Below, piece by piece: positions 1 to 8,022 of a stretch of 64,000 bases of DNA (position 1 is the stretch's first letter; the number at the start of each line of letters is the position of its first letter). The DNA is taken from NCBI GenBank assembly GCA_944386525.1, contig CALXBL010000004.1, forward strand, positions 1 through 64,000, given 5' to 3'. Both the position numbers and the translations under genes were made by a program. Origin of the DNA: an uncultured Ruminococcus sp. GTDB taxonomy: Bacteria; Bacillota; Clostridia; Oscillospirales; Ruminococcaceae. The notes beneath the pieces were generated by a model. The model was not told the DNA's origin, did no database searches, and saw only the letters and a program-made list of their open reading frames with translations.

Positions 1-25
1 AAACAGCCACTTTCAACAGTGACTG
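1..25 (-). terminator. Possible terminator hairpin at window edge
   Basis: Read on the minus strand, positions 25-18 and 11-4 form an 8-bp stem with one T-G wobble; on the plus strand that pair is a C-A mismatch, so the structure favours a minus-strand transcript. A short T run begins at the last three bases and runs off the window. It lies 54 bases past the better terminator at 79-114, so it may be a second terminator or belong to something outside. Confidence 0.3.
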
Positions 26-78
26 CTTGTTTGTAAATTCCTTTTTAACTTATTTCCCCAATTATTGACAGAGAACCC

Positions 79-114
79 AAAAAAAATCAGGCATACAACA
101 AATAGCTGTATGCC
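79..114 (-). terminator. Rho-independent terminator of the sigma/anti-sigma operon
   Basis: On the minus strand GGCATAC pairs with GTATGCC (114-108 with 96-90) and is followed after a few bases by eight T residues (86-79). It lies just past the stop codon of the anti-sigma-like gene that ends at 126. Confidence 0.85.
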
Positions 115-125
115 CATTCAAATCA

Positions 126-965
126 TCAGTCAATACTATAGAAAATATAGTAAGCTGTCTGGCCTGCATACTGTACTGCGAAGCCTTCTTCCACCGGTAC
201 GCCCTGAAGTTCGTACAGCAGGATAGTGTATATGCCTTCGGCATTTTCTCCCGTTGCAACACCTGAACCCAGATGCTTCCCGGATAGCTGGCTGTAGTCC
301 GCTACAACATAATCAGTAGCATAGCTTCTTCCTGCCCATGTTACCAGGTTAAAGTCATAAAGATCACCATAAAGACTTGGATTTGTGGTAACTTCTGTAG
401 TGGTTGTGACAGTTTCAGCAGAGGTCTCTGTCGTAACTACCATCTCAGCTGTAGTTGTCGTCATGATCTCTTCAGCCGTAGTCGTCAGCTCTGCCGCAGC
501 ATCTGTTGTAAGTGAGGAATGAACAACAGGCGCCGTTGTAGGAGGAACGGCTGTGCTGACAACTATTTCTGTCTCATCCGCAGCTTCTGTAACTGCAGTT
601 GTATCGCCGGTCAACAGCGATGTTGTATAGGTTGTGTTCTGCATTTCAGCTGCTATAGTAGTTATCTTCGGCTGTTCGGTCGTCTGAGCAGTCTGCGTTT
701 CAAGCATCTGCTGACGTGAGCCGCCGTTCTTTACAATAGCAGGATCGGTTAGCGCAATAGTAAATACCATTGCACACGCCATAGCTGCCGTGCAGAATCC
801 TATAGGTGTTTTTAACCGTATATACCACGGTGCTTTTTGCGGCTCAGCAGAGACTTCCTGTTTCAGTTCTTCGGACTTTGCCATAATATTGCGCAGCATA
901 CGCTCCTTAGCTGTGCTGTCCGGAGTAATGCTGTCATACGCTTTTTTTATCTTATCATTCATCAT
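126..965 (-). CDS. Anti-sigma-like membrane protein with Thr-rich extracellular stalk
   Basis: About 279 residues. A cytoplasmic N-terminal region of about 50 residues is followed by one transmembrane helix (hydrophobic run from GFCTAAMAC to FTIAL), a long Thr/Ala/Glu-rich low-complexity stalk, and a compact C-terminal domain of about 85 residues starting near SLYGDLYDF. The gene overlaps the ECF sigma factor upstream, the usual arrangement of a sigma/anti-sigma pair, so I infer that the N-terminus binds the sigma factor and the C-terminus senses an outside signal. I do not see a clear zinc anti-sigma motif. I place the start at the ATG at 965 because a G-rich Shine-Dalgarno run lies about 7 bases before it; a GTG at 974 is the alternative. 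Confidence 0.75.
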   Translation of the reverse strand: MMNDKIKKAYDSITPDSTAKERMLRNIMAKSEELKQEVSAEPQKAPWYIRLKTPIGFCTAAMACAMVFTIALTDPAIVKNGGSRQQMLETQTAQTTEQPKITTIAAEMQNTTYTTSLLTGDTTAVTEAADETEIVVSTAVPPTTAPVVHSSLTTDAAAELTTTAEEIMTTTTAEMVVTTETSAETVTTTTEVTTNPSLYGDLYDFNLVTWAGRSYATDYVVADYSQLSGKHLGSGVATGENAEGIYTILLYELQGVPVEEGFAVQYAGQTAYYIFYSID

Positions 966-1467
966 CTGCTTCACCCCCCAATTTCTTTTCGAGTATAGCC
1001 CTGCCTCTTTTCAGAAGTGAGCGTACTGTAGATTCCTTCTTGGAAAGAGCTTTTGCTATTTCGGCGGTAGAATACTCCTCATAATAGTAGAGATATATCA
1101 CCGTCTTATACTTATCCGGAAGTCCCAGAACCGCTTCAAGCACCGGGCTGCTTTCACCTTTATGGTCCTCGCTCGCTCCTAACTCATCGGCATCTTCTAC
1201 TTCCTTACGTTTCTGCCATGTCCAACTCTTGAGGTGATTCTTACATATATTGGAGGCTGTTACTATCAACCATGCTCTCTCATGTGATTTGCTCTCAAAA
1301 ACCTGACTGTCTCCGCACTGCAGGAGCTTCAAAAAAGTCTCCTGCACTGCGTCTTCAGCATCCGCATAGTTTTTCATAAATCCATAGCATACCCTATAAA
1401 CAGCGTCTACGTGCTGCTGGTACACTCTCTGAAAGCCGTTTTCAATCGGCGCTCCATTATGCAGCAC
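955..1467 (-). CDS. ECF-type RNA polymerase sigma factor
   Basis: An alternative sigma factor of the sigma-70 family, about 170 residues. Region 2 is visible as the stretch with AVYRVCYGFMKN, ADAEDAVQETFLKLL and ERAWLIVTASNICKNHL; region 4 is the helix-turn-helix with LPDKYKTVIYLYYYEEYS and IAKALSKKESTVRSLLKRGR. There is no region 1.1 or 3, as in ECF factors. The start is set at the GTG at 1467 because AGGAGG lies 7 bases upstream; an in-frame GTG at 1500 has no such site. It overlaps the membrane protein gene downstream by about 11 bases, so the two are probably translationally coupled and the membrane protein probably holds this factor inactive. Confidence 0.9.
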   Translation of the reverse strand: MLHNGAPIENGFQRVYQQHVDAVYRVCYGFMKNYADAEDAVQETFLKLLQCGDSQVFESKSHERAWLIVTASNICKNHLKSWTWQKRKEVEDADELGASEDHKGESSPVLEAVLGLPDKYKTVIYLYYYEEYSTAEIAKALSKKESTVRSLLKRGRAILEKKLGGEADDE

Positions 1468-2096
1468 ACAGATTCCTCCTTCGCCTGCAATACAGTTCAC
1501 TCAGATCAATATACATTATAAGTGTACTATATCTGCCTTGCGATTTTTTGGATGTACTGTAAATAAAGTATTTTTTGTATATGTATCATCCGTCACATAT
1601 CACCTCTCATGCTAAGGAAGCACCGACATACCGGCATTTCCTTAACAGTATGTTTTCAAGAGGCATATAATATCAGTGCCTCACGGCACACTTCCCTTCT
1701 TGTACCCACCTATTTCTGCAACACGACCTTTTTCTGCTGCTCCGGCACGGCGTCCCGTACCGCCCTTTCTGAGCTTTGCAGTGTGCCTTGCGCCAGCCAT
1801 TCTATGCGGCTGTCCCTTTCTGCGCTCCGCAACACAAATCCTGCGACAGAGAACCGGCTTGTACTTAAAACACCAGGCATACGCCTAGCCTAAAAGTCCC
1901 TTCATTCTATACACAATCGAGCACCCCAAAATGTTGCACTTTTTGGAAAAATTTTTCAATTCGTACAGATGCACAATAAATCGGTACTTTTAATCTCTAA
2001 AGACAGCGCTTTGCACATAAAATGAAATATATCAGATTTTACTATTATCTCTCAAATATTTTTCAAAAAGGGATTTTATTCTGAGCAGATTTATGG
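1468..2096. other. Intergenic stretch with a structured block at 1600-1900
   Basis: About 630 bases without a convincing gene between the sigma factor and the flippase. The part from 1600 to 1900 is clearly more GC-rich than its flanks and contains a series of hairpins: 1614-1643, 1677-1694, 1743-1762, 1795-1813, 1820-1830 and 1876-1890. In the stems at 1614-1643 and 1743-1762 the odd pairs are G-T wobbles on the minus strand and A-C mismatches on the plus strand, which points to a minus-strand RNA. A short minus-strand reading frame of about 56 codons crosses it but has no ribosome-binding site. It could be the leader of the sigma operon, a separate RNA, or a dispersed repeat. Confidence 0.4.
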
Positions 2097-2102
2097 TATA
2101 AT
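2074..2102 (+). promoter_or_regulatory. Extended -10 promoter of the flippase gene
   Basis: TATGGTATAAT ends at 2102, giving a perfect TATAAT (2097-2102) with an upstream G-rich extension. The -35 region about 17 bases earlier is poor. It lies about 40 bases before the flippase start. Confidence 0.55.
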
Positions 2103-2141
2103 ATTATTTAAACTACTATTATTAAGTAAAGGATGTATCAA

Positions 2142-3560
2142 ATGAATAAGTACAAACAGCTTGCTTCAAACACGATAGTTTTTGCTATCGGTTCGTTTGG
2201 ATCAAAGATCCTGCTGCTTTTCCTTACAAAACTGTATACAGCAAACATCAATCCTGCCGACAACAGTACCAAGGAACTGCTGGAGATCACTGCTCACTTC
2301 CTCATACCTCTCGTCACTTTCTCAATGGCGGAGGCTATCATACGTTTTGGCGTTGACAAAAGATATAACAATGTCAAAGTCTACACTTCCGCCCTGTCGG
2401 TAACGCTCTTTGGCATGATGGCACTGCTGGCAGTTTCACCTATGCTTTCTGTTCTGCCTTTTATGAACGGATACACATGGCTGCTGATAGTCTACATCTG
2501 TGCCTCGTCGCTCAGGTCAATCAATTCGCAGTTCGTTAGAGCAAGAGGTCTTGTAAAGCTTTTCGCCTTCGACGGCATTCTTGCAACGCTCACTCTTTTC
2601 ATATTTAACATCCTCTTCATTGCTGTTATGGATATGGGAGTTTACGGTTTCTTGCTGTCGGTGATCTGCTCCGACCTGCTTTCGGCAATTTTCCTATGGA
2701 CAGTTGCAGGACTCAGAAAATTCGTAAACTTCAGCGCTCTCGACGAAAAGCTCACTAAAAAAATGCTGGCATTCGCCATACCGCTTATCCCATCAACGCT
2801 GCTATGGACTATCACCGGCTTCTCTGATAGAATATTTATAAGATATATGCCTGGTCCCGAGGGACTTGTCGGCGAAAGTGCTGCCGGTATATATGGTATA
2901 GCCAATAAGATACCCAATCTTGTCTCCACCTTCTCCACTATTTTTTTCCAGGCATGGAATATGTCCGCCATAATGGAAAACGACTCCAAAGACAAGGGTA
3001 AATTCTATCAGCGGATATTCGAAGCCTACACCTCGTTTCTCTTTATCGCCGGAACTGCTATGATCGTCTTTGTAAAGCCTCTTTCTGCCATACTGATCGA
3101 CACAAACACATATCCTGAATACGGCGACGCCTATCTATATACACCTGTGCTGATAGTTGCAGTCATCATGATGTGTCTGAACCAATTCTTCAGCAGCGTC
3201 TACACTGCCACAAACCACACCTCTCACTCATTCTGGACAAGCTTAGTTGCAGCAGTCACCAACCTCATACTGAACGTAGTACTTGTCTGGATGTTTGGCA
3301 TAACAGGTGCATCCATCGCCACATTCGCAGGCTACTTCGCAAGCTACATCATCCGCCAGAAGGACGCACGAAGATATATCTACTTCCCCATAAATCAGGG
3401 CAAATTCTTTATCAACTTAGTTGTAATGTTTGTACTGGGATTTGTCGTTACCCACGATATCAACGGGCAAATATTCATTCTGGCAGCAGGTATGATATTT
3501 ATGCTCCTGTTCAACTTCAACGCAATTCTTGCAACCCTAAAACAGCTCAGAAGGAGATAA
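2142..3560 (+). CDS. Wzx/MATE-like polysaccharide flippase (polysaccharide biosynthesis protein)
   Basis: An integral membrane protein of 472 residues with about 12-14 hydrophobic segments spread over its whole length, similar in pattern to the O-antigen/teichoic acid flippase family (COG2244). Its N-terminus (NTIVFAIGSFGSKILLLFL) and the motif AEAIIRFG are typical of that family. Its role would be to flip lipid-linked oligosaccharides across the membrane. I set the start at the ATG at 2142, 8 bases after AAAGGA; an in-frame ATG at 2133 overlaps that site. The matching glycan operon may be the one at 51-57 kb, but it is far away, so this is inference only. Confidence 0.88.
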   Translation: MNKYKQLASNTIVFAIGSFGSKILLLFLTKLYTANINPADNSTKELLEITAHFLIPLVTFSMAEAIIRFGVDKRYNNVKVYTSALSVTLFGMMALLAVSPMLSVLPFMNGYTWLLIVYICASSLRSINSQFVRARGLVKLFAFDGILATLTLFIFNILFIAVMDMGVYGFLLSVICSDLLSAIFLWTVAGLRKFVNFSALDEKLTKKMLAFAIPLIPSTLLWTITGFSDRIFIRYMPGPEGLVGESAAGIYGIANKIPNLVSTFSTIFFQAWNMSAIMENDSKDKGKFYQRIFEAYTSFLFIAGTAMIVFVKPLSAILIDTNTYPEYGDAYLYTPVLIVAVIMMCLNQFFSSVYTATNHTSHSFWTSLVAAVTNLILNVVLVWMFGITGASIATFAGYFASYIIRQKDARRYIYFPINQGKFFINLVVMFVLGFVVTHDINGQIFILAAGMIFMLLFNFNAILATLKQLRRR

Positions 3561-3598
3561 CATCTCACCTGAATACAAACCAAAAAGGAGGAATCTCT

Positions 3599-4324
3599 AT
3601 GTCAACACCACATAACAACGCAAACAAAGGTGACATCGCCAAGACAGTCCTCATGCCGGGTGACCCGCTCCGTGCGAAATTCATCGCCGAGACCTATCTC
3701 GAAAACCCGATCTGCTACAACACTGTCCGCAATATGCTGGGCTACACCGGACTATATAAAGGTGTGCCCATATCTGTTCAGGGAAGCGGCATGGGTATGC
3801 CCTCTATCGGGATATACTCATACGAGCTTTTCCATGAATACGACGTGGACAGGATAATCCGTGTGGGAACTGCCGGCGGTGTGGCTGATTCCGTAAACCT
3901 ACGTGATGTAGTGATCGCTCAGGCTGCCTGCACAAACTCCGCCTACGCCAATCAGTATAACCTGCCCGGAACATACGCTCCCATCGGCGACTTTGAAATG
4001 ATCGAAGCTGCCGTAAATGCTGCCCGCAAGCTCGGTATAAAAGCTAAAGTAGGCAATATCCTCTCCTCGGATATCTTCTACTATCCAAAGGAAAGCGATC
4101 TGCCCAAATGGGCTGAGATGGGTGTGCTCGCTACAGAAATGGAGGCTGCCGCTCTATATATGAACGCTGCCGCAGCTGACAAAAAGGCTCTGTGCATTGC
4201 CACTATTTCCGACTGTCCTCTTAAAAATGAGTTCACCTCCGCTGAGGAGCGTCAGCTCACATTCATACAGATGATGGAAATTGCACTTGAAACAGCATAC
4301 TTTTTTGAAAAAAATTGTATGTGA
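3599..4324 (+). CDS. deoD: Purine-nucleoside phosphorylase, DeoD type
   Basis: A 241-residue protein that phosphorolyses purine (deoxy)nucleosides to the free base and (deoxy)ribose-1-phosphate for salvage. Family hallmarks are visible: VLMPGDPLRAKFIAE near the N-terminus (phosphate binding), GSGMGMPSIGIYSYEL, RVGTAGG, the TEMEAAALY nucleoside-binding stretch, and ISDC near the C-terminus carrying the catalytic Asp. Length matches the E. coli enzyme (239). The start is the ATG preceded by AGGAGG with a 7-base gap; the reading frame is open far upstream but only antisense or overlapping sequence lies there. It starts 38 bases after the flippase gene and may be co-transcribed with it. Confidence 0.96.
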   Translation: MSTPHNNANKGDIAKTVLMPGDPLRAKFIAETYLENPICYNTVRNMLGYTGLYKGVPISVQGSGMGMPSIGIYSYELFHEYDVDRIIRVGTAGGVADSVNLRDVVIAQAACTNSAYANQYNLPGTYAPIGDFEMIEAAVNAARKLGIKAKVGNILSSDIFYYPKESDLPKWAEMGVLATEMEAAALYMNAAAADKKALCIATISDCPLKNEFTSAEERQLTFIQMMEIALETAYFFEKNCM

Positions 4325-4363
4325 TTTAAGATTCTTTTAAGCCTGGAGGCATATAATATAATC

Positions 4364-4524
4364 AAGGATTAAGTAATCCTCACAAATCCCCTAAATTTTA
4401 TTTGCAAGGCTGCCACGAACCGATTGTCCCGAAAGGATGAAGTCCCTCTTGTACGAGGGACGCAACGAGACGTGATGCCGAATATTTTTATTTTCCGCCT
4501 GCACTTCTGATGCAGGCTTTTTTC
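4364..4524 (+). ncRNA. Candidate small non-coding RNA with its own terminator
   Basis: A region between convergent genes that codes for nothing obvious but has a TATAAT at 4352-4357 and ends in a strong terminator (4497-4517 stem, six T). Between them are hairpins: an AGGATT/AATCCT stem near 4365, TTGTCC/GGATGA with loop CGAAA near 4425-4442, and GTCCCTC/GAGGGAC at 4442-4461, the last two enclosed by pairing of GGC..CACG with CGTG..GCC. The second stem has G-T wobbles that only pair in plus-strand RNA. The -35 box is weak. The next gene is on the other strand, so a riboswitch role is unlikely; I do not recognise a known RNA family. Confidence 0.5.
4497..4524 (+). terminator. Terminator of the candidate small RNA / deoD
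   Basis: GCCTGCA (4497-4503) pairs with TGCAGGC (4511-4517), followed by TTTTTTC. It would end the candidate small RNA and any read-through from deoD. Confidence 0.85.
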
Positions 4525-4549
4525 TTTTCAGTGCAGGTTTATGGTAAAC

Positions 4550-4579
4550 AAAAAACGCTGCACCAAACGGTACAGCGTT
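4550..4579 (-). terminator. Terminator of the sugar-ABC ATPase gene
   Basis: On the minus strand AACGCTG pairs with CAGCGTT (4579-4573 with 4560-4554), with further pairing inside, and is followed by a T run. It sits about 20 bases past the stop codon at 4599. Confidence 0.85.
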
Positions 4580-4598
4580 CTTATTGCAAAATTTAAAA

Positions 4599-5741
4599 TC
4601 AGTTGATAATAGTAGGATTGCCTTCTGCGTCCTTGTCAAACAGGTGGATCTTGTTCGGGTCGAGAGCAACCTTTATAGTATCCTGAGGCTTAGCTGTAGA
4701 TCTTGGATCAACACGAGCTGTCAGCGGGATACCAGCGCAATTCAGGTACAGGAAAGTTTCAGCACCCATCATTTCTGTGATTTCTACGTCAGCATCAACG
4801 ATACCTGTTGTAGCTGTGGACAGGAACATTTCATCATCATGTATAGCCTCAGGACGGATACCCATGATAACTTCCTTGTCTACGTACTTAGCCAGGTCGC
4901 TTGTAATCTTAGCAGCAGGAATCTCGATCTGATACTTGATAGCCTTGCTTGTCTTTGTAGCTTCTGCGCCGAATTCTACATAGTAGTTAGTGCCCTTCTT
5001 CAGAACAGCGTCAATAAAGTTCATCTGAGGAGAACCAAGGAAGCCTGCAACAAACTTATTGCCTGGCTTCTCGTACAGAGCCTGAGGAGTATCTATCTGC
5101 TGAATGATACCATCCTTCATAACTACGATACGGTCACCCATTGTCATAGCCTCTGTCTGGTCATGTGTTACGTAGATGAATGTTGTACCCAGCTTCTGGT
5201 GGAGCTTAGAGATCTCAGTTCTCATCTGTGCACGGAGCTTAGCATCCAGGTTGGACAGCGGCTCGTCGAGCAAGAATACCTGAGGATTACGTACGATAGC
5301 ACGGCCAAGAGCAACTCTCTGTCTCTGACCACCGGACATAGCCTTAGGCTTACGATCAAGCAGGTGACTCAGGTCGAGGATCTTTGCAGCCTCTTCAACC
5401 TTACGAGCGATCTCGTCCTTAGGAACCTTACGGAGCTTCAGACCAAATGCCATATTGTCAAATACTGTCATATGAGGATACAGAGCGTAGTTCTGGAACA
5501 CCATTGCGATATCTCTGTCCTTAGGAGCAATGTCGTTGACCAGACGGTCGCCGATGTACAGCTCACCTTCGGAGATTTCTTCCAGACCAGCGATCATTCT
5601 CAGTGTGGTAGACTTACCGCAGCCAGAAGGTCCTACCAGAACGATAAATTCCTTGTCCTGGATCTCGATGTTTACATCCTTTACAGCAACTACGTTGCCA
5701 GGATACTTCTTATAGATGTGTCTCAGTGATAAACTTGCCAT
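4599..5741 (-). CDS. Carbohydrate ABC transporter ATP-binding protein (MsmK/UgpC type)
   Basis: A 380-residue ATPase that energises sugar import permeases. It has Walker [10 protein letters not shown] (about residue 38), the Q-loop [12 protein letters not shown], the signature [13 protein letters not shown], Walker [17 protein letters not shown] and the switch His in THDQTEAM, followed by a C-terminal regulatory OB-fold/TOBE region of about 140 residues typical of the CUT1 subfamily. No permease or solute-binding gene is next to it, so it is probably a shared ATPase serving several oligosaccharide importers encoded elsewhere, as known for MsmK and MsiK. The start is the ATG at 5741, 9 bases after AGGAGG; an ATG seven codons earlier overlaps that site. 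Confidence 0.93.
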   Translation of the reverse strand: MASLSLRHIYKKYPGNVVAVKDVNIEIQDKEFIVLVGPSGCGKSTTLRMIAGLEEISEGELYIGDRLVNDIAPKDRDIAMVFQNYALYPHMTVFDNMAFGLKLRKVPKDEIARKVEEAAKILDLSHLLDRKPKAMSGGQRQRVALGRAIVRNPQVFLLDEPLSNLDAKLRAQMRTEISKLHQKLGTTFIYVTHDQTEAMTMGDRIVVMKDGIIQQIDTPQALYEKPGNKFVAGFLGSPQMNFIDAVLKKGTNYYVEFGAEATKTSKAIKYQIEIPAAKITSDLAKYVDKEVIMGIRPEAIHDDEMFLSTATTGIVDADVEITEMMGAETFLYLNCAGIPLTARVDPRSTAKPQDTIKVALDPNKIHLFDKDAEGNPTIIN

Positions 5742-5811
5742 TGAGCAGTTCCTCCTAAACATATTTTATATCATTCACCAGCAGCGTAAATGCCGGCTTC
5801 CGTATAATACT

Positions 5812-5840
5812 ATAATACCAGAAACATAATAATTTTGCAA
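5812..5840 (-). promoter_or_regulatory. Sigma-A promoter of the sugar-ABC ATPase gene
   Basis: On the minus strand TTGCAA (5840-5835), a 17-base spacer and TATTAT (5817-5812), about 70 bases before the start codon. Confidence 0.65.
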
Positions 5841-5879
5841 GTCGTTAATTGCACAAACTTTTTTACATCTATTCATTGA

Positions 5880-6632
5880 TTATGACGAACATTTCATAAG
5901 TCTTTGGAGATGTGACGAAAATTTATCCTCAGAATTCAACAGTTTCAATAAATCTTTGTCTAATAGAACAGCCGTCTCTCCCTCTGGTAAATCCTGGGAT
6001 AAATACAAACCACCCATACCCACACGCCGCAGCTTTTCGACATGATTTCCTACTGCAGCAAGCATACGCTTTACCTGGTGATATTTACCCTCGTGTATGC
6101 ATATGAGTATCGATAGCCGACTGCGGTCAAAAGCCTCTGCCTGTGCGCCCTGACAGACTGTTCCATCCTTCAGAACAACTCCCTCTGCAAGCTTTGCCTT
6201 CATTTCCGCTGTAAAGGGTCTTGCAAGAGATGCGACATAATATTTTGGCACGTGTTTTCTGGGAGACGTCAGCCTGTGGAGAAGATCACCGTCGTTTGTA
6301 AGCAAAAGCAGCCCTGTTGTATCCTTGTCAAGCCTGCCCACCGGCGACAGATTTTGTCCCTTGTACTCCTCGGGCAGCAGATCTATTACTGTTTTCTCAA
6401 CCTTGTCCTCTGTTGCGCTTACAACTCCTGCCGGCTTGTTCATTATAAGCGTAAGCGTCCGGGACGTCCGCACTGACTTACCTGAAACCTTTATCTCATC
6501 AGCATCATCAACGCTTGTATCCGCCTTTTTAACAACGTTTCCGTTTACTGTTATTTTGCCGGAGAAAACAAGCCTCTTTATCTGACTTCTTGAATACTGC
6601 GTTCGCTCCGACAAGTATTTATCAAGCCGCAT
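5880..6632 (-). CDS. rsuA: 16S rRNA pseudouridine synthase, RsuA/RluB family
   Basis: A 250-residue enzyme that isomerises a uridine in rRNA. The N-terminal S4 RNA-binding domain spans about residues 1-48 (MRLDKYLSE, SRSQIKRLV). The catalytic domain holds GRLDKDTTGLLLLTNDGDL with the nucleophile Asp at about 102, and KPAGV and KYHQVKRM, which mark the RsuA/RluB/E/F group. Which uridine it modifies cannot be told from sequence alone; the length fits RsuA. AAAGGAG lies 6 bases before the ATG. It is separated from its neighbours and appears monocistronic. Confidence 0.92.
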   Translation of the reverse strand: MRLDKYLSERTQYSRSQIKRLVFSGKITVNGNVVKKADTSVDDADEIKVSGKSVRTSRTLTLIMNKPAGVVSATEDKVEKTVIDLLPEEYKGQNLSPVGRLDKDTTGLLLLTNDGDLLHRLTSPRKHVPKYYVASLARPFTAEMKAKLAEGVVLKDGTVCQGAQAEAFDRSRLSILICIHEGKYHQVKRMLAAVGNHVEKLRRVGMGGLYLSQDLPEGETAVLLDKDLLKLLNSEDKFSSHLQRLMKCSS

Positions 6633-6712
6633 GAGCTTCTCCTTTCCACTGGTATCAGCCAGGCTTTGTCTGCATATGATTTAACATAATCTCTAAGGAG
6701 GAATATGCCGCC

Positions 6713-7147
6713 ATGAAAAAATCAGGATCTATATTTATCCTTGTCCTAGGCTGTGCCGGTTTTATTCTTGGGTTATGGGGTCTCATTTCCTACACCGGAA
6801 AACAAGAGGAATATACGCAGATACTCCTTACCAGTGATGAGTCCCGACGCCAGTGCCTTGCAGAATTTGGTCAGACAGCAACAGATGTGCCGCCTGTAGC
6901 TCAGGAGATCAGACTTCCCGAAGACGACACATCATCTCAGGCTTATGATACATATTGTCAGCTCCAGAAGGAACAGTCTCTGCCTTTGCACGAATACGCC
7001 GGACAGAATGCCGTTATATGGACATACACCCTGGAAAACTGCAAAACTCATCGGGCTGAGCTTATATGCTCACCTGAAGGGCTGCTCCTTGGAGCAATGT
7101 GCTACGACTGTACAAAACCGTACTATATGTATCCTCTTATTACTTGA
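6713..7147 (+). CDS. Small secreted or membrane-anchored protein of unknown function
   Basis: A 144-residue protein with a short positively charged start and one hydrophobic segment (IFILVLGCAGFILGLWGLI, about residues 7-26), which could be an uncleaved anchor or a signal sequence; a Cys sits inside it but without a good lipobox. The rest is hydrophilic with no motif I recognise and four Cys residues toward the C-terminus. An AGGAGG lies 11 bases before the ATG. Its last 8 bases overlap the end of the convergent gene at 7140, an unusually tight arrangement. Confidence 0.7.
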   Translation: MKKSGSIFILVLGCAGFILGLWGLISYTGKQEEYTQILLTSDESRRQCLAEFGQTATDVPPVAQEIRLPEDDTSSQAYDTYCQLQKEQSLPLHEYAGQNAVIWTYTLENCKTHRAELICSPEGLLLGAMCYDCTKPYYMYPLIT

Positions 7148-7523
7148 TAAGTCTCGGCAGACATCCAATGCCGATAAGCTCCTTTGCCTTTCCTTGACCA
7201 GCATTTACCATGCCATAAACCATAAGACCGATCTCAACTACAAATATCGCAAGACTTACCAGTCCGGTAACGATTGCACCGATAAACGGTATCCAGCCAA
7301 TAACCACCTCCAGCACCGCTGACGCTATAGTAAGCGCCACGCCGAACAGCAGAAACAAAAGTCCCTGATTGGCATGAAATCTTCCGAAAGGTGAATTTCC
7401 TGCCACAAGCGGTATCCAGAACAGGAGCGGAATGTAGGCAAGCACGCTTACCACCTTGTTATCCGCTATATCCTGTGTGCCATACTCGTTGGTATAGTCA
7501 GCTCCCATAAAGTTGTAATTCAT
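7140..7523 (-). CDS. DUF4870-like small membrane protein
   Basis: A 127-residue protein with three to four transmembrane helices: a short polar start, then VVSVLAYIPLLFWIPLV, FHANQGLLFLLFGVAL, and VVIGWIPFIGAIVTGLVSLAIFVVEIGLMVYGMVNA. The NQG motif between helices and overall pattern fit the DUF4870/Tic20-like group of small bacterial membrane proteins, whose function is unknown. AAGGAG lies 8 bases before the ATG. It converges with and slightly overlaps the gene before it. Confidence 0.78.
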   Translation of the reverse strand: MNYNFMGADYTNEYGTQDIADNKVVSVLAYIPLLFWIPLVAGNSPFGRFHANQGLLFLLFGVALTIASAVLEVVIGWIPFIGAIVTGLVSLAIFVVEIGLMVYGMVNAGQGKAKELIGIGCLPRLIK

Positions 7524-7557
7524 GTTAAAATCTCCTTTTCGTTATTTATCCGGAAGA

Positions 7558-8022
7558 TTATTTATCTTCCTTTTTATGATCACTACCCAATTCGCTGACC
7601 GCATTGATAAAGCCCTCTACATCTGAAAAGTCCTGGTATACAGAAGCAAAGCGCACATATGCAACAGGATCGATCTCCTTGAGCTGCTCCATAACAAAAT
7701 TGCCTATCTCTGTTGTGGTCACGCTGGTACGCATTTCATTGGCGTACCGTTCCTCAACAGCATCTACTATTCCCTGTACCTGAACTGCAGTTACAGGACG
7801 TTTTTTTATAGCATTAAATATGCCCTCCATAAGCTTATTCCTATCAAAGGGCTGAACGCTGCCGTCTTTTTTCTCAACGGTTAGCATAGGCAGTTCAACA
7901 GCCTCGTAGGTTGTGAATCTTTTCTGACAGTTATCACAAACTCTCCTGCGTCTTATTTTATTTTCAGACGGACGTGAATCCAGAACTCTTGTATCCTTTT
8001 CTCCGCAAAAGGGGCATCTCAT
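7558..8022 (-). CDS. nrdR: Transcriptional repressor NrdR
   Basis: A 154-residue regulator of ribonucleotide reductase genes. The N-terminal zinc ribbon has Cys pairs at about 3/6 and 29/32 (RCPFCG, CDNCQKRF), with the family signature DSR..... IRRRRVC between them. The ATP-cone domain follows (MLTVEKKDGSVQPFDRNKL through YVRFASVYQDF). Length matches the family. Its ATG overlaps the stop of the upstream isomerase gene (ATGA), so the two are translationally coupled although no nrd genes lie nearby. Confidence 0.97.
   Translation of the reverse strand: MRCPFCGEKDTRVLDSRPSENKIRRRRVCDNCQKRFTTYEAVELPMLTVEKKDGSVQPFDRNKLMEGIFNAIKKRPVTAVQVQGIVDAVEERYANEMRTSVTTTEIGNFVMEQLKEIDPVAYVRFASVYQDFSDVEGFINAVSELGSDHKKEDK

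Noticed and set aside
1609-1893. A 94-codon plus-strand frame in the structured block
   Set aside because: No ribosome site, no protein-like pattern, and several hairpins run through it; it is better explained as structured non-coding sequence.
4584-5729. A 381-codon plus-strand open frame opposite the ABC ATPase gene
   Set aside because: It is antisense to a clear ATPase with all family motifs, has no ribosome site, and its protein is Cys/Leu/Ser-rich without any recognisable domain.
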